DNA from: Ruminococcus sp.
Lineage (GTDB): Bacteria > Bacillota > Clostridia > Oscillospirales > Ruminococcaceae
DNA length: 34,491 nt
Direction of reading: 5' to 3'
Assembly (NCBI GenBank): GCA_017534835.1
Contig: JAFXVT010000007.1
Span: 1 to 34,491 of the forward strand
Shown here: piece after piece, positions 21,830 to 29,682 of the stretch
Layout: every line of letters starts with the position of its first letter
Position numbering within the stretch: the stretch's first letter is position 1
The notes under the pieces: model-generated
The model's database searches: none
What the model was told of the DNA's origin: nothing
What the model saw: only the letters and a program-made list of their open reading frames with translations
Program-made: the position numbers and the translations under genes

Positions 21830-22397
21830 AATTACACATCCTGTCTATCTGCTCGGAGAACGCTCTGTTCTTCATAAGCAGGAGTATTACAGCCGACTCA
21901 ACGATAACGATGCCGATGTAAAGCGGAACGCGCCACATAAACATAATTGTTATCGGGTACTGACCGCCGAAGAGGTGATACAGACCGATAGTCTTTATTA
22001 TCATCGAGCCGACGATATGTGCAGCAAGGTCAGCGAGAACGATGCTGAGAGTCTTGTTGCTTCTGAACATATACATTGATACGAGACCCGAAACTATGCC
22101 GATGCTGACGAAGCCGAGCGTAGTCACAGGGTTGGGGGGGAAGCCCTTGAGCAGGCAGCCGAACATATCTGCTCCGAAGCCGACTGCACCGCCGACAAAC
22201 GGACCGAACCAGATGCCAGCCATAACTATCGGCAGATTTTCGATGCCGATCCTTGCAAAGGGCATAACGTCGATCGAGAGCACCTTTCCGACCGCACCGC
22301 TGAGCGCTGTGAGGAGCGCTGCGATGATGAGCACGCGGACATTGCCGAAAAGCTTTATGTTTCCGACAGCTGTGTTGTTCTGTTTGGTTGTATACAT
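21804..22397 (-). CDS. folT: Folate ECF transporter substrate-binding S component
   Basis: The 197-residue protein has about six hydrophobic segments and the S-component pattern: VRVLIIAALLTALSGAVGKVLSIDV, then RIGIENLPIVMAGIWFGPFVGGAVGFGADMFGCLL, PPNPVTTLGFVSIGIVSGLV and a helix near the C-terminus. The sequence around FARIGIENLPI and the downstream folC point to the FolT group, which binds folate and works with the shared EcfA/A'/T module encoded elsewhere. Expression is controlled by a tetrahydrofolate riboswitch directly upstream. The ribosome binding site AAGGAGG lies inside a terminator-like hairpin, ending seven bases before the ATG. Confidence 0.92.
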   Translation of the reverse strand: MYTTKQNNTAVGNIKLFGNVRVLIIAALLTALSGAVGKVLSIDVMPFARIGIENLPIVMAGIWFGPFVGGAVGFGADMFGCLLKGFPPNPVTTLGFVSIGIVSGLVSMYMFRSNKTLSIVLADLAAHIVGSMIIKTIGLYHLFGGQYPITIMFMWRVPLYIGIVIVESAVILLLMKNRAFSEQIDRMCNYGKQRRSS

Positions 22398-22439
22398 AAA
22401 AAATCCTCCTTTTCCACATCATACGACAAGAAAAGGAGG
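22398..22439 (-). promoter_or_regulatory. Riboswitch expression platform: terminator/SD-sequestering hairpin
   Basis: On the minus strand CCTCCTTTTC (22439-22430) pairs perfectly with GAAAAGGAGG (22414-22405) and is followed by a U6 tract (22403-22398) abutting the ATG. The 3' arm is the folT Shine-Dalgarno sequence, so the same helix can terminate transcription and block initiation. Confidence 0.8.
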
Positions 22440-22463
22440 TATTCCTCTTATATATTGTCCTAT

Positions 22464-22559
22464 GAAGCGGGATGCAAAGCGCGAACCGCGGCTTTATGCC
22501 TTCGTCCTGCCGACAACTCCCCGTCCGACAGGCACTTAACGAACTCGCTTTTACTCTTC
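22464..22559 (-). ncRNA. Tetrahydrofolate (THF) riboswitch
   Basis: Read on the minus strand, the segment from AGAGTAAAAGCG through GTTCGTTAAGTG, a variable hairpin, GGACGAAGG, a short stem, CGCGGTTCGC and TTTGCATCCCGCTTC follows the THF riboswitch consensus (conserved TTAAGTG, CGAAG, CGCGGTGAA-like and GCATCCGCTC blocks). Its position before a FolT-family folate transporter and folC is the classic context. High tetrahydrofolate should stabilise the aptamer and favour the downstream terminator/SD-blocking hairpin, lowering folate uptake. The identification is from recalled consensus; a covariance-model search would settle it. Confidence 0.9.
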
Positions 22560-22565
22560 AGTTTG

Positions 22566-22618
22566 CGGTGAATCCCTTTCACCGATACTATTATACGATA
22601 TGCGGAGAAGCAAGTCAA
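22566..22618 (-). promoter_or_regulatory. Promoter and 5' stem-loop of the folT-folC transcript
   Basis: On the minus strand TTGACT (22618-22613) and TATAAT (22595-22590) are 17 bp apart. The transcript should start near 22583, directly in a 7-bp hairpin CGGTGAA/TTCACCG (22584-22566) that caps the 5' end before the riboswitch. Confidence 0.85.
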
Positions 22619-22849
22619 TAGCACTTCCGAAATTTGTTGTTTTTTACTATTTACGCGGAGTTTCAGCCGATTTTTTGTAAATGGTGTATTGTGCTCGCAC
22701 CTGTTATCTTTGGGCAGTATATACATTATTGAGGGGGAAGATTCGTAAAAAATAACGAATATCCGACGTGGAAAGAATTAATTCTTTCTTTTTTAATAAA
22801 AGTGTGCTATAATGCTAATGTGGCTATCTATGTGACCGGAGGTGCGATA
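22619..22849 (+). other. AT-rich intergenic region with an orphan terminator-like palindrome
   Basis: No gene was identified. GAAAGAATTAATTCTTTC (22771-22788) is a perfect 18-bp palindrome followed by T6, a plus-strand terminator with no coding gene leading into it. A second inverted repeat, ATTCGT/ACGAAT (22741-22760), lies before it. The HAD gene has a TATAAT at 22808-22813 with a poor -35 that falls within the T-rich tail of the palindrome. Confidence 0.55.
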
Positions 22850-23674
22850 ATGAAGAAAACGCTTTATGTTTCCGACCTTGACGGAACTCTTTTAAGTCCC
22901 GAGCCTGCGATAACGGAGCGTACTGCGGACATCATCAATTCCCTCACGGCGAAGGGGATGAATTTCACCTTTGCGACCGCGAGAAGCATATATTCGGCGA
23001 TACCGATTACTTCAAAGCTGGATATAAATGTGCCGTGCATACTTATGAACGGCGTGAGCATATATGACATCGCGGCGGAGAGCTACATAAAAAACGAGTT
23101 CATACCAACTGACGCTTCGGCGGAGGTGCTACGCGCGTTCGAGCGGCACGGCATTCGCTGCTTTATGTACCGCATCGACAGCGGCACTCTCACCTGCTAT
23201 TACTCTGAGCTCACCACAAAGGTGATGCGCAGCTTTGCAGAGGTCAGAAAGCACGAATACAAAAAGCCCTTCGTACAGGTGCCGCGCCTTGCCGACTGTG
23301 CAGACTGCCATACCGTCTATTTCACGACGACGGGTCCGCACGATGAGCTTTATCCGCTCAAGTGCGAGATAGAGCAGATAAGCGGCGTCAGCCACGCATT
23401 CTACCTCGACGTATACAACGGCGAGTGGTATCTTGAGGTGTTCTCATCTCAGGCTTCAAAGTCCAACGGTATCAGGGCTTTGCGTGAGAGATACGGCTTC
23501 GACGAGGTAGTGGCATTCGGCGACAATCTCAACGACCTCAGCCTTTTCGAGGCGGCGGACGTGAGGATAGCGGTCGGCAATGCAAAGGAAGAGCTCATAG
23601 CCGCGGCGGACATCATCATTGGAACAAACGCTGACAACGGGGTAGCCGAATGGCTCGCCTCCGCTTTTATATAA
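22850..23674 (+). CDS. HAD superfamily Cof-type phosphatase
   Basis: The start ATG 22850 follows CGGAGGTG; a longer reading overlaps the promoter -10 and is rejected. The 274-residue protein has the catalytic aspartates D9 and D11 in YVSDLDGTLL, motif II near FATARS, a C2-type cap with IPCILMNGVSIYD (Cof-type), and motif IV in VVAFGDNLNDLSLFEAADVRIAVGNAKEEL. It is a cytosolic, magnesium-dependent sugar-phosphate or nucleotide phosphatase of the Cof/YidA group, whose members are promiscuous, so no substrate can be assigned. It ends 27 bases before iorA; co-transcription is possible but iorA may have its own promoter, since the HAD tail contains a TATAAT (23670-23675). Confidence 0.93.
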   Translation: MKKTLYVSDLDGTLLSPEPAITERTADIINSLTAKGMNFTFATARSIYSAIPITSKLDINVPCILMNGVSIYDIAAESYIKNEFIPTDASAEVLRAFERHGIRCFMYRIDSGTLTCYYSELTTKVMRSFAEVRKHEYKKPFVQVPRLADCADCHTVYFTTTGPHDELYPLKCEIEQISGVSHAFYLDVYNGEWYLEVFSSQASKSNGIRALRERYGFDEVVAFGDNLNDLSLFEAADVRIAVGNAKEELIAAADIIIGTNADNGVAEWLASAFI

Positions 23675-23701
23675 TCATTTACACGAAAGGACTGCATAAA
23701 G

Positions 23702-25432
23702 ATGAAAAAACTTATGCTTGGAAACGAAGCCTTCGCAAGAGGCTTATACGAGGCAGGCTGCAAGGTAGTATCGAGCTATCCCGGCACTCCCTCCACCGAG
23801 ATAACAGAGGAGGTCGCAAAGTACGACGAGGTCTACGCAGAGTGGGCTCCCAACGAGAAGGTCGCAATGGAGACAGCTCTCGGAGCTTCCATCGCAGGCG
23901 CAAGAAGCTTCTGCGGAATGAAGCACGTAGGACTCAACGTTGCTGCCGATCCGCTCTATACAGCCGGATATACAGGCGTGAACGCAGGTATGGTCATCGC
24001 AGTTGCAGACGACCAGGGTATGCATTCCTCTCAGAATGAGCAGGACAGCCGTCACCACGCTATCGCCTCAAAGGTGCCTATGCTCGAGCCCTCGGATTCC
24101 ACCGAGTGCAAGGAATTCGTCAAGCTCGCATTCGAGCTCTCAGAGAAGTTCGATGCTCCGTTCATCGTAAGGATGTCCACGCGCGTTGCCCATTCACAGA
24201 GCATCGTTGAAATGGAGGACAGACAGGAGCTCGGTCTCAAGCCATATGAGAAGACTCCCCAGAAATTCGTAATGATGCCTGCTTACGCAAAGGGCAGACA
24301 CGTTTTCGTCGAGGAGCGCACAAAGAAGCTCATCGAATACGCAGAGACAACTCCTCTCAACAGGGTCGAAATATCGGACAAGGCTGAATTCGGCGTTATC
24401 ACGAACGGCGCTGCTTACCAGTACGTCAAGGAAGCTCTCGGAGACAAGGCATCCGTGCTCAAGCTCGGTATGGTGAATCCTCTCCCCGAGAAGCTCATTC
24501 AGGATTTTGCCGCTAAGTATGAGCAGGTATACGTTATCGAGGAGCTCGACGGCATCATCGAGGAGCACTGCCGCAACATCGGCGTGAACAACGTCAAGGG
24601 CAAGGAGATATTCGGCTATATCGGCGAGCTTCCTCAGTCCGTCATCGCAGAGAAGCTGCTCGGCGAGAAGAAGGAGTTTTCAGCTCTCGAGGACAATATC
24701 CCGGTCCGTCCTCCTGTAATGTGCCCCGGATGTCCCCACCGCGGACTCTTCTACTGCCTGAAAAAGCTCGGTGTAACAGTTTCCGGTGACATCGGCTGCT
24801 ACACTCTCGGAGCTGCCGCACCGCTCAATGCTATCGACACAACGATCTGCATGGGTGCTTCCATTTCCGGTCTCCACGGCTTCAACAAGGCTCGCGGAGC
24901 TGAATCCGAGCACAACACAGTTGCAGTTATCGGCGATTCAACATTTATGCACAGCGGTATGACAGGTCTTGTCAACATCGCATACAACAATTCAAATTCA
25001 ACAGTCATCATACTTGACAACTCCATCACAGGAATGACAGGTCACCAGCAGAACCCCACGACCGGCAAGAATCTCAAGGGCGACCCTGCTGCTGCCGTAA
25101 ATCTCGAGGAGCTCTGCAAGGCTATCGGCATCAAGCGCGTGCGCGTTACCGACCCCTACAAGCTTGCCGAAACAGAGGCAGCTATCAAGGAGGAGCTCGC
25201 AGCAGATGAGGCTTCTGTCATCATCTCACGCCGCCCGTGTGCTCTGCTCAAATACGTTAAGCACAATCCGCCCTTCAAGGTAAACACCGAGAAGTGTGTA
25301 GGCTGCAAGATGTGTATGAAGCTCGGATGTCCTGCTATCTCGATGAGAGACGGCAAGGCAGTCATCGACCACACTCAGTGCGTAGGCTGCGGCATATGCA
25401 AGGAGCAGTGCAAGGTCGGGGCTATTGAATAA
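23702..25432 (+). CDS. iorA: Indolepyruvate:ferredoxin oxidoreductase, alpha subunit
   Basis: The 576-residue protein has the full IorA layout: an N-terminal pyrimidine-binding domain (KLMLGNEAFARGLYEAGCKVVSSYPGTPSTEI), a middle domain, and a TPP-binding domain from about 335 (CPGCPHRGLFYCL, SGDIGCYTLGAA, IGDSTFMHSGMTGLVNIAYNNSN). The C-terminus holds two [4Fe-4S] motifs: C532, C535, C538, C543 (CVGCKMCMKLGCP) and C560, C563, C566, C570 (CVGCGICKEQC). With IorB it oxidatively decarboxylates aryl-2-oxo acids such as indolepyruvate and phenylpyruvate to aryl-acetyl-CoA, reducing ferredoxin. GAAAGGA precedes the ATG. Its last 16 codons lie in the first copy of a 92-bp tandem repeat that separates it from iorB. 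Confidence 0.96.
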   Translation: MKKLMLGNEAFARGLYEAGCKVVSSYPGTPSTEITEEVAKYDEVYAEWAPNEKVAMETALGASIAGARSFCGMKHVGLNVAADPLYTAGYTGVNAGMVIAVADDQGMHSSQNEQDSRHHAIASKVPMLEPSDSTECKEFVKLAFELSEKFDAPFIVRMSTRVAHSQSIVEMEDRQELGLKPYEKTPQKFVMMPAYAKGRHVFVEERTKKLIEYAETTPLNRVEISDKAEFGVITNGAAYQYVKEALGDKASVLKLGMVNPLPEKLIQDFAAKYEQVYVIEELDGIIEEHCRNIGVNNVKGKEIFGYIGELPQSVIAEKLLGEKKEFSALEDNIPVRPPVMCPGCPHRGLFYCLKKLGVTVSGDIGCYTLGAAAPLNAIDTTICMGASISGLHGFNKARGAESEHNTVAVIGDSTFMHSGMTGLVNIAYNNSNSTVIILDNSITGMTGHQQNPTTGKNLKGDPAAAVNLEELCKAIGIKRVRVTDPYKLAETEAAIKEELAADEASVIISRRPCALLKYVKHNPPFKVNTEKCVGCKMCMKLGCPAISMRDGKAVIDHTQCVGCGICKEQCKVGAIE

Positions 25433-25613
25433 ACTGCCGGAGCAAGCCGCAGCCAAGCAGCCCGCGGGGGCTCCCCGTCTGCGGCATATGCAAGGAGCAG
25501 TGCAAGGTCGGAGCTATTGAATAAACTGCCGGAGCAAGCCGCAGCCAAACAGCCCGCGGGGGCTCCCCGTCTGCGGCATATGCAAGGAGCAGTGTAAGAT
25601 GGCGCTATTGAAT
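25387..25613 (+). repeat. 92-bp tandem repeat at the 3' end of iorA (2.5 copies)
   Basis: Copies occupy 25387-25478, 25479-25570 and a partial, diverged copy 25571-25613. The first two differ at two positions of 92. The unit contains the last codons of iorA, its stop, and a GC-rich hairpin segment; GCCGCAG in each unit can pair with CTGCGGC at the start of the next. Copies 2 and 3 are non-coding duplicates of the iorA tail. The period is not a multiple of three, so no longer protein results. Confidence 0.95.
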
Positions 25614-25646
25614 GATTATAACTTTAGGACAACTGAAGGAAGAAGT

Positions 25647-26048
25647 ATGTTACAGATGAATATATATGAGGAGTTTTCAGCATGGCTGGATTCGCTCCTC
25701 GAAAACAATGATATGCCCGAAAGCACAAAGGCTTTCTGCTTCAACCTCTATGAGGAGTCAGATGAGGACCACCTCTACGCAGTCCAGCTCATCGCTGCCG
25801 GAAGCTTCGATGCTTCCGACGAGGAGGGCGACTGGGCTTGCGACGAGGTCTGGAGCTGCGGGGAGGACGTGTTCACGGTCGATACCTCGGACGAGGACGA
25901 TACCGGCTGGAAGCACGCTCAGGAGCTCTTCTGCGAGATGATAGAGGAATACCTCGCAAGCGGGAAATACGGACATATCCTGAAGGACAGCAAGGGCGTT
26001 GCCGCCGGATTCGTCGACGGCGAGCTCACAGTGCTGTTCACTGCCTGA
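25647..26048 (+). CDS. Acidic protein of unknown function between iorA and iorB
   Basis: The start is probably ATG 25647 (AAGGAAG just upstream), giving 133 residues that begin MLQMNIYEEFSAWLDSLL. An in-frame ATG at 25599, inside the third repeat copy and preceded by AAGGAG, would give 149 residues. The protein is highly acidic, with runs such as EESDEDH, DASDEEGDWACDE and DTSDEDD, and a helical middle (KHAQELFCEMIEEYLASGKYG); it has no signal peptide or membrane helix. I do not recognise the family. It interrupts the usual iorA-iorB junction and reads in the same direction, 30 bases before iorB, so it is co-transcribed. Confidence 0.75.
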   Translation: MLQMNIYEEFSAWLDSLLENNDMPESTKAFCFNLYEESDEDHLYAVQLIAAGSFDASDEEGDWACDEVWSCGEDVFTVDTSDEDDTGWKHAQELFCEMIEEYLASGKYGHILKDSKGVAAGFVDGELTVLFTA

Positions 26049-26078
26049 CGGAAATAACTTCAAAGGAGTAAATATACA

Positions 26079-26660
26079 ATGGAAACTAAATCAATAATGA
26101 TAGTCGGCGTCGGCGGACAGGGTTCGCTGCTCGCTTCAAGACTTCTCGGAAACGTCCTCCTCGCACAGGGCTTTGATGTAAAGGTCAGCGAGGTGCACGG
26201 AATGAGCCAGCGCGGCGGCTCTGTCGTAACTTACGTAAAATACGGCGATAAGGTATACTCTCCCGTCATCGAGAAGGGCGAGGCTGATGCCGTTATCTCA
26301 TTCGAGCTGCTTGAAGCTGCACGCTGCCTTCCATATCTCAAGAAGGGCGGTCACCTCATCACCTCGACTCAGCAGATAGACCCGATGCCCGTTATCACAG
26401 GCGCTGCACAGTATCCCGAGAACCTCGTTGAGAAGCTCAGGGCTGCCGGTGCAGAGCTCGTCGCAGTTGACGCTCTCGCGCTCGCTGAGCAGGCAGGTAC
26501 CGCAAAGGCTTCAAACGTTGTGCTTATGGGCGTTCTCGCAGCACGTATGGACTATCCTATGGAGCTGTGGCAGAAGGCTATCGAGCAGTGTGTACCTGCA
26601 AAATTCCTCGAGCTCAACAAGAAGGCATTCGAGCTCGGACTGAGTGCAGAATCGGTATGA
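26079..26660 (+). CDS. iorB: Indolepyruvate:ferredoxin oxidoreductase, beta subunit
   Basis: The 193-residue protein is the gamma-type domain of 2-oxoacid:ferredoxin oxidoreductases: MIVGVGGQGSLLASRLLGNVLLAQG, then VSEVHGMSQRGGSVVTYVKYGDKVYSPVIEKGEADAVISFELLEAARCLPYLKKGG, and AKASNVVLMGVLAARM, all diagnostic. Length is normal for IorB. AAAGGAG precedes the ATG. It forms the enzyme with IorA, although the two genes are separated here by about 650 bases of repeat and an acidic ORF, which makes balanced expression of the two subunits an open point. Confidence 0.96.
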   Translation: METKSIMIVGVGGQGSLLASRLLGNVLLAQGFDVKVSEVHGMSQRGGSVVTYVKYGDKVYSPVIEKGEADAVISFELLEAARCLPYLKKGGHLITSTQQIDPMPVITGAAQYPENLVEKLRAAGAELVAVDALALAEQAGTAKASNVVLMGVLAARMDYPMELWQKAIEQCVPAKFLELNKKAFELGLSAESV

Positions 26661-26699
26661 TCGCGTAAGGATACAGTTCTTTTGGGGGAGGGACCTGCT

Positions 26700-28208
26700 A
26701 TGAAACGCTTTCCGGCATTGTTTTTGTCACTTGTTATTGCCGCTGCGCTTGTTTCCTGCGGACCGTTCGACGCTGATATGAGCGAGTTCTACGAGCCGGA
26801 GGAGACCTCCGCCCCGGAAGCGGAGGAAACGACCGATGAGGAGGAAGAACTTCCCGGACGCTATGACGGGCGGCAGACCTGCTCAAAGACTATCTCCAAC
26901 GAAGAAAAGCCGGAGCTCGTAAGAGTGAGCTTTTCCGGCTTCTGTGAGGATAATATCAGACGCCACGCGAAGGTCACTGACCAGTACGGCAAAAATGTCC
27001 TCCACAGCGGAGTTGTCGGACTTGTCGGTTCGCCGATAGAGCTGACATATGATTCGGTCGATGAACCGGAGATAGGCTTTTTCTATGATGCGGAGGAGCT
27101 GCGCGGAGTCCCGGAAAAGAACCTGATAATGCTCCATTACAGCGAAGATGATCAGTTCTACAACACCGTTGAGAACGCTGTCCTCGATACCGAAAAATGT
27201 GTGGTATCTGCAAGGGTCAGCGAGCCCGGCGTATATCTGCTCGCGGACGCATACCAGTGGTACAGCTGCTGGGGAATGGACGTGTCGAAGTACAAGTATG
27301 ACGCCGACAAGTCCGCCTACGCGACCGACTGGGAGCGCGAATGTGATACGGGAAGCATAATGGAGCTCGCCGACAAGCAGTGGGCAAAGGATAACGCTCC
27401 CGATTTCCGCGTATCCACGCCGGAGCAGCTCGCATCTGTGGTCTACTATGTCAACGGTCTCAACACTGACGGCAGCAAGGTCAGTGTCACTCTTGAGGAC
27501 GACATCGACCTCACCGGCTATGACTGGGAGCCTATGGGCTGGTACAACGGCGGAACTCACAATTTTTCGGGAACTGTTGACGGTCAGGGACATACTGTCA
27601 ACGGTATGAAGATCGAGTGCGGCTACCAGAACTGCGGCTTCATCGGCTACGGTCTGGACGTTGCCATGCACGATATAAGCTTCACGAACGCCGATGTTTC
27701 CGGTACTGCGTGTACAGGTATCGCCGGCGGTGAGATATACTTCACAACGGTATGGACGAACGTCCATACACAGGGCAAGGTCAGCGGCGGAGGCGACGAT
27801 TACGGCGCTATCATCGGCAGAGAGGCTTCCATTACATTCAGGGACTGCTCAGCCGATGTAACTGTTGACGGAAAGCCCTTTGAGTATCTGTCCTACAGAC
27901 AGAAGCGCATAGACGAGGTCGAGGTCGTCGAGACCTTCACTCTGACGCGCAACGCTGACGGAACTATCACACGCGATGAGCACGACGGGTTCCGCAATTT
28001 AGGCTGGCACGTCGAGCTTGACGGCGCTCAGATACTTGAACGCTCAGCGGTGGATCCGCGTACCGGAGAACCGGAGCTCACACTTGAAACACAGTATCAG
28101 TGGCTCAAGGGCAGCGAGGGAAAGCATACGATCTACCTTGTTGCATACATCAACGGAGCGTATATCCGCGTCAGCAATATCATCGAATACGAGGGAACAG
28201 GCAACTGA
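26700..28208 (+). CDS. Lipoprotein with a beta-helix/GLUG-like domain
   Basis: The start ATG 26700 follows GGGGGAGGG; a TTG six codons earlier overlaps that site. The 502-residue protein has a signal peptide with lipobox (IAAALVSC), an acidic Glu/Thr linker (about 25-55), a middle domain, and from about 240 a region beginning FRVSTPEQLASVVYYVNG followed by VTLEDDIDLTGYDWEPMG, FSGTVDGQGHTVNGMKI, GFIGYGLDVAMHDISFTNADVSG, and similar repeats, as in GLUG/beta-helix surface proteins. The C-terminal 100 residues have beta-sandwich character. It should be exported and lipid-anchored. Its place inside the ior-paaK operon is odd, as those enzymes are cytosolic. Function unknown. Confidence 0.82.
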   Translation: MKRFPALFLSLVIAAALVSCGPFDADMSEFYEPEETSAPEAEETTDEEEELPGRYDGRQTCSKTISNEEKPELVRVSFSGFCEDNIRRHAKVTDQYGKNVLHSGVVGLVGSPIELTYDSVDEPEIGFFYDAEELRGVPEKNLIMLHYSEDDQFYNTVENAVLDTEKCVVSARVSEPGVYLLADAYQWYSCWGMDVSKYKYDADKSAYATDWERECDTGSIMELADKQWAKDNAPDFRVSTPEQLASVVYYVNGLNTDGSKVSVTLEDDIDLTGYDWEPMGWYNGGTHNFSGTVDGQGHTVNGMKIECGYQNCGFIGYGLDVAMHDISFTNADVSGTACTGIAGGEIYFTTVWTNVHTQGKVSGGGDDYGAIIGREASITFRDCSADVTVDGKPFEYLSYRQKRIDEVEVVETFTLTRNADGTITRDEHDGFRNLGWHVELDGAQILERSAVDPRTGEPELTLETQYQWLKGSEGKHTIYLVAYINGAYIRVSNIIEYEGTGN

Positions 28209-28284
28209 TGCCCTATGTATACAACATCTGTGCAAACAACTAAGGATATGCATAATATCTTAATTACAAGGAGTATGAAGTCCA

Positions 28285-29607
28285 ATGGAAAAGTATTGGG
28301 ATCAGGAGATCGAGACCATGTCCGTCGAGGATATGAAAAAGCTTCAGAGCGAGCGTCTTGTGAAGCAGGTAAAGCACGTATATGACAACGTGGCTTATTA
28401 TCGCGATCTTATGGACAAAAAGGGCGTTAAGCCCGAGGACATCAAGGGTGTGGAGGACCTTCACAAGCTGCCCTTCATCAGCAAGGCAGACCTTCGTGAT
28501 GCCTATCCCTATGGTATGCTTGCAAAGCCGCTGAGCGAATGCGTTCGCATCCATTCAACGAGCGGCACTACCGGCAAGCGAGTAGTTGCATTCTATACGC
28601 AGAACGATGTCGATATGTGGGAAAACTGCGTTGCAAGAGCTATCACAGCTGCCGGCGGCACAAATGAAGACGTTGTTCAGGTAGCCTACGGCTACGGACT
28701 TTTCACAGGCGGAGCAGGTCTTCACGGCGGCTCACACAAGGTCGGATGTCTCACGCTTCCGATGTCGTCAGGCAACACAGAGCGTCAGATACAGTTTATG
28801 CAGGACCTCAACGCAACTATCCTCTGCTGCACGCCCTCATATGCTGCATATATCGGCGAGACAGTTCAGGAAATGGGCATCTCTCCCGATGAGCTCACTC
28901 TCAAAGCCGGTATCTTCGGCGCTGAGCCGTGGACAGAGGAGATGCGCAGGACTATCGAAAAGTCGCTCGGCATCAAGGCTTACGACATCTACGGACTCAC
29001 GGAATCGAGCGGTCCCGGCGTTGCGTTCGAGTGCAGCGAGCAGACCGGTATGCACATCAACGAGGACCACTTCATTCCCGAGATAATCGATCCGGAAACA
29101 GGTGAAGTCCTCCCTGACGGCGAGGTAGGCGAGCTCGTGTTCACAAGCATCACCAAGGAGGCGTTCCCGCTTCTCAGATACCGCACCCGCGACCTCTGCG
29201 TGCTCAGCAGGAAGAAGTGCTCCTGCGGACGCACACTCATCAAGATGAGCAAGCCTATGGGCAGAAGCGACGATATGATGATAATCCGCGGTGTAAACGT
29301 GTTCCCGTCACAGATAGAGACAGTTCTCATCGCACAGGGCTACGCTCCGAACTACATAATCGAGGTAGACCGCGTGAACAATAGCGATACCCTCGATATA
29401 AGCGTCGAGATGAAGCCCGAGCAGTTTTCGGACAAGGTGAAGGATATGCAGGATCAGGAGCGTGCTCTTGCACTTGCTATCAAGACGATGCTCGGCATAA
29501 ACCCGAAGGTACACCTCGTATCGCCCAAGTCCATTACAAGAAGCGAGGGCAAGGCTGTTCGCGTTATCGACAAGAGAAAGCTGCACGATGCTCCCGTGAA
29601 GAAGTAA
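28285..29607 (+). CDS. paaK: Phenylacetate-CoA ligase
   Basis: The 440-residue protein is a complete PaaK-type adenylate-forming ligase: the N-terminal WDQEIETMSVEDMKKLQSERL...HVYDNVAYYRDLM, the P-loop HSTSGTTGKRVVAFYT, the AMP-binding YDIYGLTESSGPGVAFEC, LLRYRTRDLC, and the C-terminal GRSDDMMIIRGVNVFPSQIE and ITRSEGKAVRVIDKRK. It converts aryl-acetates and CoA to aryl-acetyl-CoA with ATP, or runs in reverse to conserve energy as ATP when aryl-acetyl-CoA is produced by IorAB. The second is more plausible in a fermentative anaerobe. AAGGAG lies about 11 bases upstream of the ATG. The genes around it, iorAB, a Cse60-like protein and an ACT protein, support aromatic amino acid metabolism. Confidence 0.95.
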   Translation: MEKYWDQEIETMSVEDMKKLQSERLVKQVKHVYDNVAYYRDLMDKKGVKPEDIKGVEDLHKLPFISKADLRDAYPYGMLAKPLSECVRIHSTSGTTGKRVVAFYTQNDVDMWENCVARAITAAGGTNEDVVQVAYGYGLFTGGAGLHGGSHKVGCLTLPMSSGNTERQIQFMQDLNATILCCTPSYAAYIGETVQEMGISPDELTLKAGIFGAEPWTEEMRRTIEKSLGIKAYDIYGLTESSGPGVAFECSEQTGMHINEDHFIPEIIDPETGEVLPDGEVGELVFTSITKEAFPLLRYRTRDLCVLSRKKCSCGRTLIKMSKPMGRSDDMMIIRGVNVFPSQIETVLIAQGYAPNYIIEVDRVNNSDTLDISVEMKPEQFSDKVKDMQDQERALALAIKTMLGINPKVHLVSPKSITRSEGKAVRVIDKRKLHDAPVKK

Positions 29608-29682
29608 GGCGCATTGACAGAGTGATTCAGGCAGAGCTGCTGCCACGAATTATATACTAAACATATTAAAGGAGAAATTACT

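Noticed and set aside
25387-25613. CRISPR array or rRNA-like repeat at the iorA tail
   Set aside because: The 92-bp units are contiguous tandem copies of coding sequence plus hairpin, without spacers.
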